From Streptomyces sp. NBC_01016 (GTDB lineage Bacteria; Actinomycetota; Actinomycetes; Streptomycetales; Streptomycetaceae), in the NCBI RefSeq assembly GCF_026341035.1, contig NZ_JAPEOQ010000002.1, positions 3,534,001-3,598,000 on the forward strand: a DNA stretch of 64,000 nucleotides, read 5' to 3'. Positions 34,702-42,630 of the stretch are shown here, piece after piece. The position numbers and the translations under genes were made by a program. Within the stretch, counting starts at the first letter, position 1. Every line of letters starts with the position of its first letter. A model generated the notes under the pieces. It did not search any database. It saw only the letters and a program-made list of their open reading frames with translations, and was not told where the DNA came from.

Positions 34702-35786
34702 CATCAACCTCTCCCGAGACCCCGCCCTCTGCCGAGACCCCATCCTCTGCCGGGACCCCGCCCTCTGCCGACACCCCGCCCTCTTCCGGGACCCCGCTGC
34801 TCGAGGCCGAGGGGCTGACCAAGCACTTTCCGGGGCGGGGCGGACTGCTCGGCCGGGGCGGCGCGCCGGTCAAGGCCGTCGACGGTGTGAGCTTCTCCGT
34901 CGGGTCCGGGCAGACGCTCGGCCTGGTCGGCGAGTCGGGCTGCGGAAAGTCCACCACCGGGAGGTTGTTGATGCGCCTCCTCGACCCCACGGCGGGGACC
35001 ATCCGCCTCGACGGCCGGGACCTCGGCTCGCTGAACCGGGCCGAGGCCCAGGAGTACCGGCGGCAGGTCCAGATGGTGTTCCAGAACCCGTCCTCCTCCC
35101 TCAACCCCCGCCAGTCCGTCGGCAGCGCCATCGCCGCCCCGCTGCACGCCCAGGGCATCAACCCGCCCGGCGGCGTCAAGGCGCGGGTGCGCGAGCTGAT
35201 GGACCGCGTCGGCCTGCGCCCCGACCACTACAACCGGTTCCCGCACGAGTTCTCCGGCGGCCAGAAGCAGCGCGTGGGCATCGCGCGCGCCCTCGCCCTC
35301 GAACCCCGCCTCATCATCTGCGACGAACCCGTCTCGGCCCTCGACGTCTCCGTGCAGGCGCAGGTGGTCAACCTCCTCCAGGACATCCAGGCCGACACCG
35401 GTGTCTCGTACGTCTTCATCGCCCATGACCTGTCCGTCGTACGGCACTTCGCGGAGCGGGTCGCCGTGATGTACCTGGGCAAGATCATGGAGAGCGGGCC
35501 GACGCGGGAGGTCTTCGACGACCCGCGCCACCCCTACACCCGTGCCCTTCTCTCGGCCGTCCCGCAGCCGGACCCGGACGCCGACCGAAGCCGCAGGATC
35601 CGCCTCAGCGGCGACCTGCCCACCCCCGCGGACCCACCCTCCGGCTGCGTGTTCCGTACGCGGTGCCCGCTGCGGCCGACCCTTGACGAGGCCGAACAGG
35701 CGCGGTGCGCGGGCGAGTTGCCACCCATGGCGGGTGCCGAGGGCCCCGCATGCCACTTCGCGGACAGGTCCCTCGTGACCCACTGA
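34698..35786 (+). CDS. Oligopeptide-type ABC transporter ATP-binding protein (DppF-like)
   Basis: 362 residues. The N-terminal 35 residues are a repetitive Thr-Pro-Pro-Ser extension. Walker A is GESGCGKST, the signature FSGGQKQRVGIARAL, and Walker B LIICDEPVSALD. The C-terminal Cys-containing oligopeptide-type extension is FRTRCPLRP. It completes the heterodimeric ATPase with the preceding gene. The N-terminal repeats have no obvious role. Confidence 0.94.
   Translation: MTSTSPETPPSAETPSSAGTPPSADTPPSSGTPLLEAEGLTKHFPGRGGLLGRGGAPVKAVDGVSFSVGSGQTLGLVGESGCGKSTTGRLLMRLLDPTAGTIRLDGRDLGSLNRAEAQEYRRQVQMVFQNPSSSLNPRQSVGSAIAAPLHAQGINPPGGVKARVRELMDRVGLRPDHYNRFPHEFSGGQKQRVGIARALALEPRLIICDEPVSALDVSVQAQVVNLLQDIQADTGVSYVFIAHDLSVVRHFAERVAVMYLGKIMESGPTREVFDDPRHPYTRALLSAVPQPDPDADRSRRIRLSGDLPTPADPPSGCVFRTRCPLRPTLDEAEQARCAGELPPMAGAEGPACHFADRSLVTH
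34716..34800 (+). repeat. 18-bp in-frame tandem repeats at the N-terminus of the DppF-like gene
   Basis: About four and a half imperfect copies of an 18-bp unit (GAGACCCCGCCCTCTGCC and variants) encode a (E/G/D)-T-P-P-S-(A/S) hexapeptide repeat. This is probably a slippage-expanded, disordered N-terminal tail. Confidence 0.85.
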
Positions 35787-35856
35787 CCGAGCCGCACACA
35801 CACCACCCCCACGACCCCCACTTTTGGCATCACCGAACAGAAAGAAGTCGCACCAC

Positions 35857-37074
35857 ATGCTCATCCGTGACGTCCGCCCCTGGGGCGGCGAGCGCAGTGA
35901 CGTACAGCTCGACGGCGCCCGCATCGCCGCGATCCGCCCGCACGACCCGCAGGCCGAGCCCGTCGTCGGGGACGTCGTCGAGGGCCGCGGCCGGCTCCTC
36001 TTCCCCTCCTTCAGTGATGTGCACGTCCACCTGGACTCCACCCGCATCGGCCTGCCGTTCCGCCCGCACACCGGAGGCCCCGGCGTGTGGACGATGACGA
36101 TGAACGACCGCGAGAACTGGCGCGACGCCGAGGTCCCGCTGAACGAGCGGGTGGCCGGCACGCTGGAGCGCATGATCGCGCGCGGCACGACGCGGGTGCG
36201 TTCGTACGCGCAGGTCGATGTCGACTGCAAGCTGGAGAAGTTCGAGGCCGTGGTCGCGGCCAAGGAGAAGCACGGGCACCTCGCCGACGTCCAGATCATG
36301 ACGTTCCCGCAGGCCGGCATCCTGCGCGAGCCGGGGACCGAGCAGTACCTGGAGGCTTCGCTCAAGGCCGGTGCGGACGTCATGGGCGGCATCGACCCGT
36401 GCACGCTTGACCGCGACCCCAAGGGCCACCTCGACGTCGTCTTCGGGCTCGCCGAGAAGTACCAGGTCGAGGTCGACATCCACCTGCACGAGCCCGGTGA
36501 ACTCGGCGTGTTCTCCACGGACTTGATCCTGGAGCGGGTCCGCGCCCTTGGCATGCAGGGCAAGGTGACGATGTCGCACGCCTACGAGCTCGGCTCCGTG
36601 AACGAGTCCACCAGCCGCCGCCTCATCGACGAGTTCGCGGAGCTGGACATCGCCATGGCGACGGTCGCCCCCGCCGGGCGCGGCCACCTCTCGCTCGTCG
36701 ACCTCACCGAGGCGGGCGTCCGCGTCGGCCTCGGCGAGGACGGACAGCGCGACTACTGGAGCCCGTACGGCAACTGCGATCTCCTCGACCGCACCTGGCA
36801 GTTGGCGTTCACCAACAACTTCCGCCGCGACGACCACATCGAGATGGCCCTGGCGGTGGCGACGATGGGCGGCGCCTCCATCATGAGTCACGACGTGCCG
36901 CGCCTCTCCGGTGTCACCGACCGCCCGGGCCTCGCGGTGGGCGACCGCGCGGACCTCGTCCTGGTCGACGGCGAGACCCCGTCCAGCGCGGTCATGGACC
37001 GGGGCAAGGACCGCACGGTGCTGCACGACGGCCGCGTCGTGGCCGAGGGTCTTGAGCTGGTCGCCGGGGTGTGA
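35857..37074 (+). CDS. Amidohydrolase, cytosine-deaminase-like
   Basis: 405 residues from the ATG at 35857. Metal-ligand motifs are SDVHVHLDS (HxH), VDIHLHEPGE, TMSHAYELG and GEDGQRDYWSPYGN, which resemble CodA-type deaminases and related cyclic-amide hydrolases. It lies 70 bp after the DppF-like gene and is probably the last gene of the transporter operon. It presumably acts on the imported compound or its product. The substrate is not deducible. A strong bidirectional terminator follows. Confidence 0.88.
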   Translation: MLIRDVRPWGGERSDVQLDGARIAAIRPHDPQAEPVVGDVVEGRGRLLFPSFSDVHVHLDSTRIGLPFRPHTGGPGVWTMTMNDRENWRDAEVPLNERVAGTLERMIARGTTRVRSYAQVDVDCKLEKFEAVVAAKEKHGHLADVQIMTFPQAGILREPGTEQYLEASLKAGADVMGGIDPCTLDRDPKGHLDVVFGLAEKYQVEVDIHLHEPGELGVFSTDLILERVRALGMQGKVTMSHAYELGSVNESTSRRLIDEFAELDIAMATVAPAGRGHLSLVDLTEAGVRVGLGEDGQRDYWSPYGNCDLLDRTWQLAFTNNFRRDDHIEMALAVATMGGASIMSHDVPRLSGVTDRPGLAVGDRADLVLVDGETPSSAVMDRGKDRTVLHDGRVVAEGLELVAGV

Positions 37075-37083
37075 CACGTGGCG

Positions 37084-37120
37084 CGCGGGGGCCGGCCGGT
37101 GTGCGCGGCCGGCCCCCGCG
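37084..37120. terminator. Bidirectional intrinsic terminator
   Basis: A 15-bp perfect G+C-rich stem (CGCGGGGGCCGGCCG, 37084-37098, pairing with 37106-37120) with a 7-nt loop lies between the convergent amidohydrolase genes. Confidence 0.8.
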
Positions 37121-37150
37121 GCTCTCTGCGCTACTGGACCGGGCGACTCG

Positions 37151-38386
37151 CTACCGGACCGGACGCCCGCCCTGTACGACGGCGACCTGATGCCGCGCAG
37201 GGTCGGCCAGCGCCGCGATGTCGGCGAGCGGATCGCTGTCGAGGACCAGCAGATCGGCGCGGGCCCCGGCAGCGAGCGTCCCGATCTCCCCGCTCATCCC
37301 GAGGAGTTCTGCGGCGACCGACGTCGCGGACCGGATGACGTCGAGCGGCTTCTGCACCTCCGAACGGATCCGGAACTCCTCGTTCTGATGGCGGTGCATG
37401 CCACCGAGGAGATCGGAGCCGTACGCGATCCGGGCCCCGCCGCGCGCAGCGCGTTCGAGGGCGCCGAGGCCCGCCCCGAGCACGTCGTCGACCTTGCGCC
37501 AGCTGTCCTCGGAGAGCCCGAACTCGCGGCCCTCCTTCTTGAGCGCCCAGTACGTGACCAGCGTCGGCACGAGGAACGCGCCGTGCTCCGTGAGGAGTTC
37601 GACGCTGCGGTCGTCGATCAGGTTGCCGTGCTCGATCGACCGGACGCCCGCCTCCAGGGCCCGGTTGACCGCGCGGGCGGTGTACGCGTGCGCGGCGACG
37701 TACCGGTTCGCGGCCTCCGCCTCCTCGACGGCGGCGCGCAGTTCGGCGGGGGAGTACTGGGTGGAGTCGATGCGGTCGGTGGGCGACGCGACACCGCCGG
37801 AGGCCATCACCTTGATGTGGTGCGCGCCCTTGCGCAGTTCGTCGCGGGCCGCGACGCGTACGGCGTCCTCGCCGTCCGCCACCCGTCCGTGGTCGGCGCA
37901 GCACGGGTGCTCGTCGTGGTGCCAGCTGCCCGCGTCGCGGCTGTCGCCGTGGCCGCCGGTCTGGCTCAACGCCTTGCCGCCGAAGGCCAGCCGGGGGCCG
38001 CGTACGAGACCTTCCTGCTGCGCCCTGGCGAGCCCGAAGTCGGCGCCCGCCATGTCGCGGACCGTGGTGAACCCGCGGTCGAGCATCTCGCCCATGATGC
38101 GGGAGGCCTGCGCGGTGACGTAGCTGGCCGGAGTGGTGGCCAGCGAGCCGAGCGCGGCGGTGAACGCGGTCACGTGGACGTGCGCGTCGATGAGGCCGGG
38201 CAGCACGAACCCGCCCTGTACGTCGAGGACTTGCGCGTCGTCCGGCCGGTCGGCGCCCTCCTCGGATATCCGGCCGTCGGCGCAGAGGAGGTTGCCCTCA
38301 CGCCAGGTGCCGGACTCCAGGTCGAGGAGGTGGGCGTTGCGTACAACGAGAGCGTCACCGGTGTGCGGCGAAGGGGTGTTGGTCAT
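37151..38386 (-). CDS. Amidohydrolase of the Xaa-Pro dipeptidase / imidazolonepropionase-like group
   Basis: 411 residues. Motifs in order are LIDAHVHVT (HxH), HIKVMASGGV with the carboxylated-Lys position, VAAHAYT, SIEHGNLID and IAYGSDLLGG. This full ligand set matches Sgx9260-type prolidases that cleave N-acylated or Xaa-Pro substrates. ARADLLVLDSDPL near the end is the usual small beta domain. It converges on the ABC/amidohydrolase operon but is separately transcribed, so a shared pathway is possible but unproven. Confidence 0.9.
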   Translation of the reverse strand: MTNTPSPHTGDALVVRNAHLLDLESGTWREGNLLCADGRISEEGADRPDDAQVLDVQGGFVLPGLIDAHVHVTAFTAALGSLATTPASYVTAQASRIMGEMLDRGFTTVRDMAGADFGLARAQQEGLVRGPRLAFGGKALSQTGGHGDSRDAGSWHHDEHPCCADHGRVADGEDAVRVAARDELRKGAHHIKVMASGGVASPTDRIDSTQYSPAELRAAVEEAEAANRYVAAHAYTARAVNRALEAGVRSIEHGNLIDDRSVELLTEHGAFLVPTLVTYWALKKEGREFGLSEDSWRKVDDVLGAGLGALERAARGGARIAYGSDLLGGMHRHQNEEFRIRSEVQKPLDVIRSATSVAAELLGMSGEIGTLAAGARADLLVLDSDPLADIAALADPARHQVAVVQGGRPVR

Positions 38387-38509
38387 GGTGCGGGATCACT
38401 CCTTGGTTGTGGGTGCGGTTGCGGGGGAAGTCGAGGTCGGGGAGACCTCGGGCGTGTACGCGTACGGGGTGCTGCACCGGGTGGCGACGCTGAAGTGGGA
38501 CGGGAGCCG

Positions 38510-39223
38510 CTAGCGAACGGGGAGGCTTGGTGGCTCCCACACCGCACTATCGTGCGCGAAGAGCACGCGGCGCGGGTCGAAGGGGAGAATCCGGTCCAAC
38601 CAGGGCGCGTGGGTGGGCCGTGGGGGATCGAGGCCGTCGAGAGCGGCCTGCCGGGCCGCGTGGTCCAGGGCGAAGTGGGTGGCGAAGTCGTGTGCCTGCC
38701 CGGCCAGGATCACCGTGCCGTCGGGCTGCTGGATCACCAGTGACTGGTGGCCGTCGGTGTGCCCCGGCGTGGGGATGACCCGGACGCCGGGCCGGAGTTC
38801 GGCCTCGCCGGAGATCTCCAGGTAACCGGCGTCAGGGAAGTCGACGAGTTCATCGATGGTGTAATCGCCGCGACGGGCGGTGGCCAACTCCGTGGCCTGA
38901 ACCACGATGGGCGTCTTGCGGAAGAGCGGGTTGCCGCCGCAGTGGTCGAAGTGCAGGTGACAGTTGACCACCATGGAGACGTCCGCGGCGCTCGCTCCGG
39001 CTGAGGCCAGTGCCGACTGGAGGGTCCTGCGGCGCGGGCGGTAGTGGGCCTCGGTCTCGGGGCCGGCGGCGCCGATGCCGGTGTCGAAGAGAATCAGCCC
39101 GTCGGCGTGCCGAACCAGGTAGGCGAACACCGGCTCCACACGCGGCTGCGCGGTCCCCGCCTCCTCCGCCGGTCGGACGATGTAGCCGAGGTCGAGACGG
39201 CGTACTTCCGTGCACTTCGTCAT
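38510..39223 (-). CDS. MBL-fold hydrolase, N-acyl homoserine lactonase (AiiA)-like
   Basis: 237 residues from the ATG at 39223. The metallo-beta-lactamase motif VVNCHLHFDHCGG (HxHxDH) and later PTPGHTDGHQSL and AGQAHDFATHF complete a dinuclear zinc site. The 'LILFDTGIG' strand and overall length resemble AiiA-type quorum-quenching lactonases. Other lactones could be substrates. The Shine-Dalgarno sequence is weak, and an upstream start at 39292 would overlap the divergent promoter of the 58-aa gene, so the shorter start is preferred. Confidence 0.85.
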   Translation of the reverse strand: MTKCTEVRRLDLGYIVRPAEEAGTAQPRVEPVFAYLVRHADGLILFDTGIGAAGPETEAHYRPRRRTLQSALASAGASAADVSMVVNCHLHFDHCGGNPLFRKTPIVVQATELATARRGDYTIDELVDFPDAGYLEISGEAELRPGVRVIPTPGHTDGHQSLVIQQPDGTVILAGQAHDFATHFALDHAARQAALDGLDPPRPTHAPWLDRILPFDPRRVLFAHDSAVWEPPSLPVR

Positions 39224-39304
39224 CGAACCATGGTGGCAGCGGGGGCCGTCGGCGTCGTGAGTGTGTGGCACAGCACGTCCGTTCCGGCGCAATTCGCGTG
39301 CTGA

Positions 39305-39327
39305 TTGTCAGTGGCGCCCACTATTCT
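39305..39327 (+). promoter_or_regulatory. PafBC/RecA-NDp-type DNA-damage promoter
   Basis: TTGTCAGTGGC, six bases, then TATTCT. This matches the actinobacterial LexA-independent damage promoter consensus TTGTCAGTGGC-N6-TAGGGT exactly in the upstream box and in the key TA and T of the -10. The -10 ends six bases before the ATG at 39334, giving a leaderless mRNA. Confidence 0.75.
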
Positions 39328-39333
39328 CTTCAC

Positions 39334-39510
39334 ATGATCCCCACACCCGAGCCTGGTCCCGCCCGGTCTGCCGATGAACTCAACGAGCGGATCCGTGACC
39401 TGATGCTGCGCTCCGGTGGTCGGTTGAGTGCCGAGCAGCGTCGGGAATACGAGGTGCTGGTCGCGGAGTGGGCGGCGGCCGAGCGTGGCGGGATTGTGAA
39501 GGCGGCGTAG
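39334..39510 (+). CDS. Small conserved 58-aa protein under a DNA-damage-type promoter
   Basis: 58 residues: a Pro-rich start (IPTPEPGPARS), then two amphipathic helices (ADELNERIRDLMLRSGG and SAEQRREYEVLVAEWAAAE). I recall similar tiny hypotheticals in Streptomyces but know no function. It has no Shine-Dalgarno sequence and is immediately preceded by a RecA-NDp/PafBC-type promoter, so it is probably leaderless and induced by DNA damage. Divergent from the lactonase-like gene. Confidence 0.72.
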   Translation: MIPTPEPGPARSADELNERIRDLMLRSGGRLSAEQRREYEVLVAEWAAAERGGIVKAA

Positions 39511-39556
39511 GGGGTGCCTCAGATGCCTTGAGCGCCGTGGGTGCCTTGGGTGTCGG

Positions 39557-39883
39557 CTAGCCGTGGGTGGGCGGGAGTCGGACGATCGCCGTTCCGCCGT
39601 CCAGATTGACCGTCGTCCTGTTCGGCGGCGCCCCGTCGTCCTCGTTGTCCGGCATGACCAGCGCCGACTGCCGCTCCTTGAGTTCGTGCTGCTTGCCGGG
39701 CGACAGCGCGCCGTGCAACTGCTCGAACCCCGTGGCCGAGACCTGGCCGTGCCGCGTACGCGTACCGGGGCGCCATGGCAGCACACCGGCCCGGCCCGCG
39801 CGCAACAGCAGCTGGTCGACGAAGGCCAGCAGCGTCAGGACGATGACCAACCCCGGCAGTGTCATGAAGAAGACGAACTCCAT
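39557..39883 (-). CDS. Small single-pass membrane protein (DUF6191-like)
   Basis: 108 residues. One N-terminal transmembrane helix (FVFFMTLPGLVIVLTLLAFV) is followed by a cytoplasmic tail with the conserved GFEQLHGALSPGKQHELKER block. It resembles a family of actinobacterial membrane proteins of unknown function. It lies downstream of azlD on the same strand with 74 bp between, so co-transcription is possible. Confidence 0.75.
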   Translation of the reverse strand: MEFVFFMTLPGLVIVLTLLAFVDQLLLRAGRAGVLPWRPGTRTRHGQVSATGFEQLHGALSPGKQHELKERQSALVMPDNEDDGAPPNRTTVNLDGGTAIVRLPPTHG

Positions 39884-39957
39884 GACACTCACAACTGGCG
39901 GCGGGCGTTCAGAGTTCCCGGGAGGGCCCCGGGCGGATGGTGTCGTGGGCGAGGGGG

Positions 39958-40287
39958 TCAGGCGGCGAAGACAGTACTGGCCAGCACGACATGGACGACG
40001 GTGCCACCGAGGATGCTGAGCAGGGCGTTGCGGCGCCACAGATGCAGCCCGACCGTGACGGCCAGTGCCGCCAGCGGTGCCACGGCGCCGACTTCGGTGA
40101 CCGGGAGGTCGCGGAGGCAGTAGACGACCAGGATGACCATGACGCCCGCGGGCATGCGTCTGCTCAGGTACTGCACCGTCGCGCTCTCACGCAGCGGGGC
40201 CAGCGCGGCGAACGGCAGGGCGCGCAGCGCCCAGGTGACCGCGGCGGTGACCAGGACCGCGGCGATGGCATACGTGGTGTCAGGCAT
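39958..40287 (-). CDS. azlD: AzlD family branched-chain amino acid exporter subunit
   Basis: 109 residues with about four hydrophobic helices. The family signature is VTWALRALPFAALAPL near the N-terminus and VMVILVVYCLRDLPV in the middle. AzlD is the small subunit of the AzlCD exporter of branched-chain amino acids and their analogues. The start overlaps the azlC stop by 8 bp. Divergent from an AsnC regulator that probably controls both. Confidence 0.92.
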   Translation of the reverse strand: MPDTTYAIAAVLVTAAVTWALRALPFAALAPLRESATVQYLSRRMPAGVMVILVVYCLRDLPVTEVGAVAPLAALAVTVGLHLWRRNALLSILGGTVVHVVLASTVFAA

Positions 40288-41029
40288 GGCTCGGCCTCTT
40301 GGTGGTCATCAGGTGCCGGGTCAGCAGCCCGGCGGTGAACAGGGCGAACGCCACCAGGAGCATCTCGCCCGGGACGACGACCCGGGCCACCAGGGCGCTC
40401 GACACGGCGAGCAGCGGCGTGGGCAGGTCGCCACGCAGGTCTCGTAGCGCGTCGAGGGCGAGCACGGTGAACAGGGCGGTCAGGGCGAAGTCCAGGCCCG
40501 TGACGCCCTCGGGTATGAGGGGGCCGAGCAGTGCGCCGGCGGTCGCGCTTCCCACCCAGTACATGTGCAGGAAGAACTGCATCCACAACAGGCGCGGTCC
40601 TGGCCACGAGCGGGCCTGCTCGGCGGAGGCCAGCGCGTAGGCCTCGTCGCACAGGGCGAAGGTGCCGTACGCCTTGCCGAGCCGGCCCGAGACGCGATGC
40701 AACGGGAACGACAAGGCGTAGAAGACATGACGGACGTTCACCATGAACGCCGCGACCGCGATCGACGCGAGCGGTGTCATGGCGACGACGAGACCGATCA
40801 GCAGGAACTCGAACGACCCGCCGAAGGCGACCGCGGCCGACAATGAGGCCCACCACCAGTCCAGACCCGACTGGACGACGAGTGCGCCGAAAGCGAGACC
40901 CAGCGGGACGAAGACAAGGCCCACGGAGAGCGACTCCCGGAAGGCCGCCGGCGCCTCGGACGGGCTCCGACCTGGTGGTTCAGTGGCAGGCCGCACGGGG
41001 GCCGCGGCCACGATGGAACGTGTGCGCAC
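40280..41029 (-). CDS. azlC: AzlC family branched-chain amino acid exporter subunit
   Basis: 249 residues with about seven helices. Conserved blocks include SVGLVFVPLGLAFGALVVQSG, AFGGSFEFLLIGL and VNVRHVFYALSF. AzlC is the large subunit of the AzlCD exporter. The first about 25 residues are Pro/Ala-rich and not conserved, so the true start may be slightly internal. It is divergent from the AsnC-type regulator at 41092. Confidence 0.93.
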   Translation of the reverse strand: MRTRSIVAAAPVRPATEPPGRSPSEAPAAFRESLSVGLVFVPLGLAFGALVVQSGLDWWWASLSAAVAFGGSFEFLLIGLVVAMTPLASIAVAAFMVNVRHVFYALSFPLHRVSGRLGKAYGTFALCDEAYALASAEQARSWPGPRLLWMQFFLHMYWVGSATAGALLGPLIPEGVTGLDFALTALFTVLALDALRDLRGDLPTPLLAVSSALVARVVVPGEMLLVAFALFTAGLLTRHLMTTKRPSHA

Positions 41030-41069
41030 GGAGACATTTTAGAAAAGAACTCGCCTAATATGGTTGCGT

Positions 41070-41085
41070 ATCATGCCCTTATGAT
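41070..41085. promoter_or_regulatory. Dyad and leaderless -10 element at the azl/AsnC divergent promoter
   Basis: ATCAT-N6-ATGAT forms a short dyad. TATGAT (41080-41085) lies six bases before the AsnC ATG at 41092, which has no Shine-Dalgarno sequence, so the mRNA is probably leaderless and the dyad overlaps the promoter as an autoregulatory Lrp/AsnC site. Confidence 0.45.
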
Positions 41086-41091
41086 CTCCAT

Positions 41092-41550
41092 ATGGGCAAT
41101 GAAGTGGCACTCGACGCGACCGACCGTGAAATTTTGTTTCATCTGCGCGAAGACGGACGTCTGACCAACGTCGAGCTCGCCAAACGGGTCGGCCTCACAC
41201 CACCCCCGTGCCTGCGCCGTGTCAGGCGGCTGGAGGAGGCCGGCATCGTCTCCGGATACCGGGCCGTCATCGATCCGGCGGCCCTGGGGCGAGGCCTCGA
41301 AGTCCTCATCGACGTCGAGATCTACGCCAACGACCGCAAGAGCTTCGAGGAGTTCGAGGAAATCGTCGCCTCCTACGAGGAGGTCACCGAGTTCCGCCGC
41401 ATGTACGGCCGCCCCGACTACTTCATCCGCGCCGCGGTGGCCGACCACGCGGCCTGCGAGGCTTTCCTCACCGAAAAGCTGAGCGGGCTACCGGGAGTTC
41501 AGCGCTTCACCTCCCACCTCACCATGAAAACGATCAAGTCCGACGGGTGA
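41092..41550 (+). CDS. Lrp/AsnC-family regulator (AzlB-like)
   Basis: 152 residues. The N-terminal HTH is LDATDREILFHLREDGRLTN with VELAKRVGLTPPPCLRRVRRLEEAGIVSGY. The C-terminal RAM domain begins at about residue 68 (VLIDVEIYANDRKSFEEFEE). RAM domains bind amino acids. The divergent azlCD pair makes it an AzlB-like regulator of branched-chain amino acid export. Leaderless start inferred. Confidence 0.93.
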   Translation: MGNEVALDATDREILFHLREDGRLTNVELAKRVGLTPPPCLRRVRRLEEAGIVSGYRAVIDPAALGRGLEVLIDVEIYANDRKSFEEFEEIVASYEEVTEFRRMYGRPDYFIRAAVADHAACEAFLTEKLSGLPGVQRFTSHLTMKTIKSDG

Positions 41551-41580
41551 GCCCGGAGGGGCGGAACACATCTCCGTGGA

Positions 41581-41676
41581 TCAGGTCTGACCGAAGGTGC
41601 GGCGGTAGGCGCCGGGCGTGGTGCCCAATTGCGCTCGGAGGCGGCGGCGCAGGTTGAGAAGGTGGCGGTGGGGCGG
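41581..41676 (-). pseudogene. 3' remnant of an AraC/GlxA-family regulator gene
   Basis: The reverse strand encodes LLNLRRRLRAQLGTTPGAYR then RTFGQT and a stop. This is the characteristic C-terminal end of GlxA-type AraC regulators (RRRLGTTPxAYRRTF). Nothing upstream continues the HTH: the frame runs into the end of a methyltransferase gene that stops at 41678. The rest of the regulator was apparently lost by deletion. Confidence 0.75.
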
Positions 41677-41677
41677 G

Positions 41678-42424
41678 TCAGCGGCGTAAGCACACCACGT
41701 ACCCGGAGCCACCTGGCTCCCGCCGAAGCGTCTCCAGCGTCCAGGGTGACGCGTCGATGGGTGCGGTGAGTTCGTCGGGTGCCGCAAGCCAGTAGTCGAA
41801 CCACGGAGTCGCGGTCGCCTCGTCCCTGACGCGGAGACGGAGTTGGCCTCGTGCCCGTCCGTGGCGGAGGTTGCGGGCGTGATACGCGCGGTGGTCGGTA
41901 CCCCCGTCGCCGGGGTCCGAGCCGGAGGCGATGAGGAGCGCGCCGGGGCGGCTCACGGCGGCGAGGGTGGCCAGGACCCGCGGCGCCCGGTCCGGGCCGC
42001 CGAGCAGACCGAGGTTGTTGCCCATCAGTGCGATCGTGTCGAACCGGCCGAGGCCGTCGGGAAGTTCGGGAAGCGAGGCGACCACCGCTTCGACGCCGCG
42101 CTCACGGGTGATGCGTACGGCTTCGGCGGAGGGATCCACCCCCACCACCTCGTGTCCACGGCCCAGCCACTCGACGGCGTGCCGCCCGCCACCGCACCCC
42201 ACGTCCAGCACCCGTCCCGTGGCCTGTGCCCACGCCCACTGCTCCAGCGTCGGCCACTCCTCCCGCGCGCCGAAGTATCGCGCGGCATCGTTCGCCCGGA
42301 TCAGTCCGTCGTCGCGCTCGATGATCTCCACGGCCGACCACGGCGTGGCGCCGGCCTGCCAGCAGCGGGCGAGGACGTGGCCGAAGGCGTCGCTGGTGCG
42401 GGGGTCCTCCAGAGGTGGCTGCAT
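41678..42424 (-). CDS. Class I SAM-dependent methyltransferase
   Basis: 248 residues. SAM motif I is VLDVGCGGGRHAVEWLGRG near residue 74, then VVGVDPSAEAVRIT and FDTIALMGNNLGLLGG. The C-terminal half includes YHARNLRHGRARGQLRLRVRD, seen in a subgroup of uncharacterised actinobacterial methyltransferases. Its 3' end abuts the AraC remnant, so it probably sits at a deletion junction. The acceptor is unknown. Confidence 0.87.
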   Translation of the reverse strand: MQPPLEDPRTSDAFGHVLARCWQAGATPWSAVEIIERDDGLIRANDAARYFGAREEWPTLEQWAWAQATGRVLDVGCGGGRHAVEWLGRGHEVVGVDPSAEAVRITRERGVEAVVASLPELPDGLGRFDTIALMGNNLGLLGGPDRAPRVLATLAAVSRPGALLIASGSDPGDGGTDHRAYHARNLRHGRARGQLRLRVRDEATATPWFDYWLAAPDELTAPIDASPWTLETLRREPGGSGYVVCLRR

Positions 42425-42536
42425 GAGGCAACGATGGCACCAACGACCGTGCGGCGCACGCGAAGTGAGGCCCCTTGGTTCCTCGGTGCGACGCCTTCGT
42501 TCCGACGCCGGACACGGTCGAGGTGGTCCGCCCCGA

Positions 42537-42602
42537 TTGACATGCAGCCGAACGGCTGCCTATCGTCGATTACGAGATAAGGCAGTCGATCGGCTGCATG
42601 TC
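42537..42602 (+). promoter_or_regulatory. Promoter flanked by two 16-bp dyad operators
   Basis: TTGACA (42537-42542), an 18-bp spacer and TATCGT (42561-42566) form a promoter. GCAGCCGAACGGCTGC (42544-42559) lies inside the spacer and GCAGTCGATCGGCTGC (42582-42597) downstream. The flanks extend this to a 23-bp inverted repeat with two mismatches. It is probably the autoregulatory operator of the ArsR-type gene that follows. Confidence 0.6.
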
Positions 42603-42630
42603 GAGTCGACCGGAAGAGGGCACGACCCCC

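Noticed and set aside
33650..34800. CRISPR-like repeats
   Set aside because: The repeats are short, contiguous, in frame and encode Ser/Gly or Thr/Pro tails, with no unique spacers.
38387..38509. A possible small gene between the prolidase-like and lactonase-like genes
   Set aside because: No frame with a start, ribosome-binding site and plausible composition; left as intergenic.
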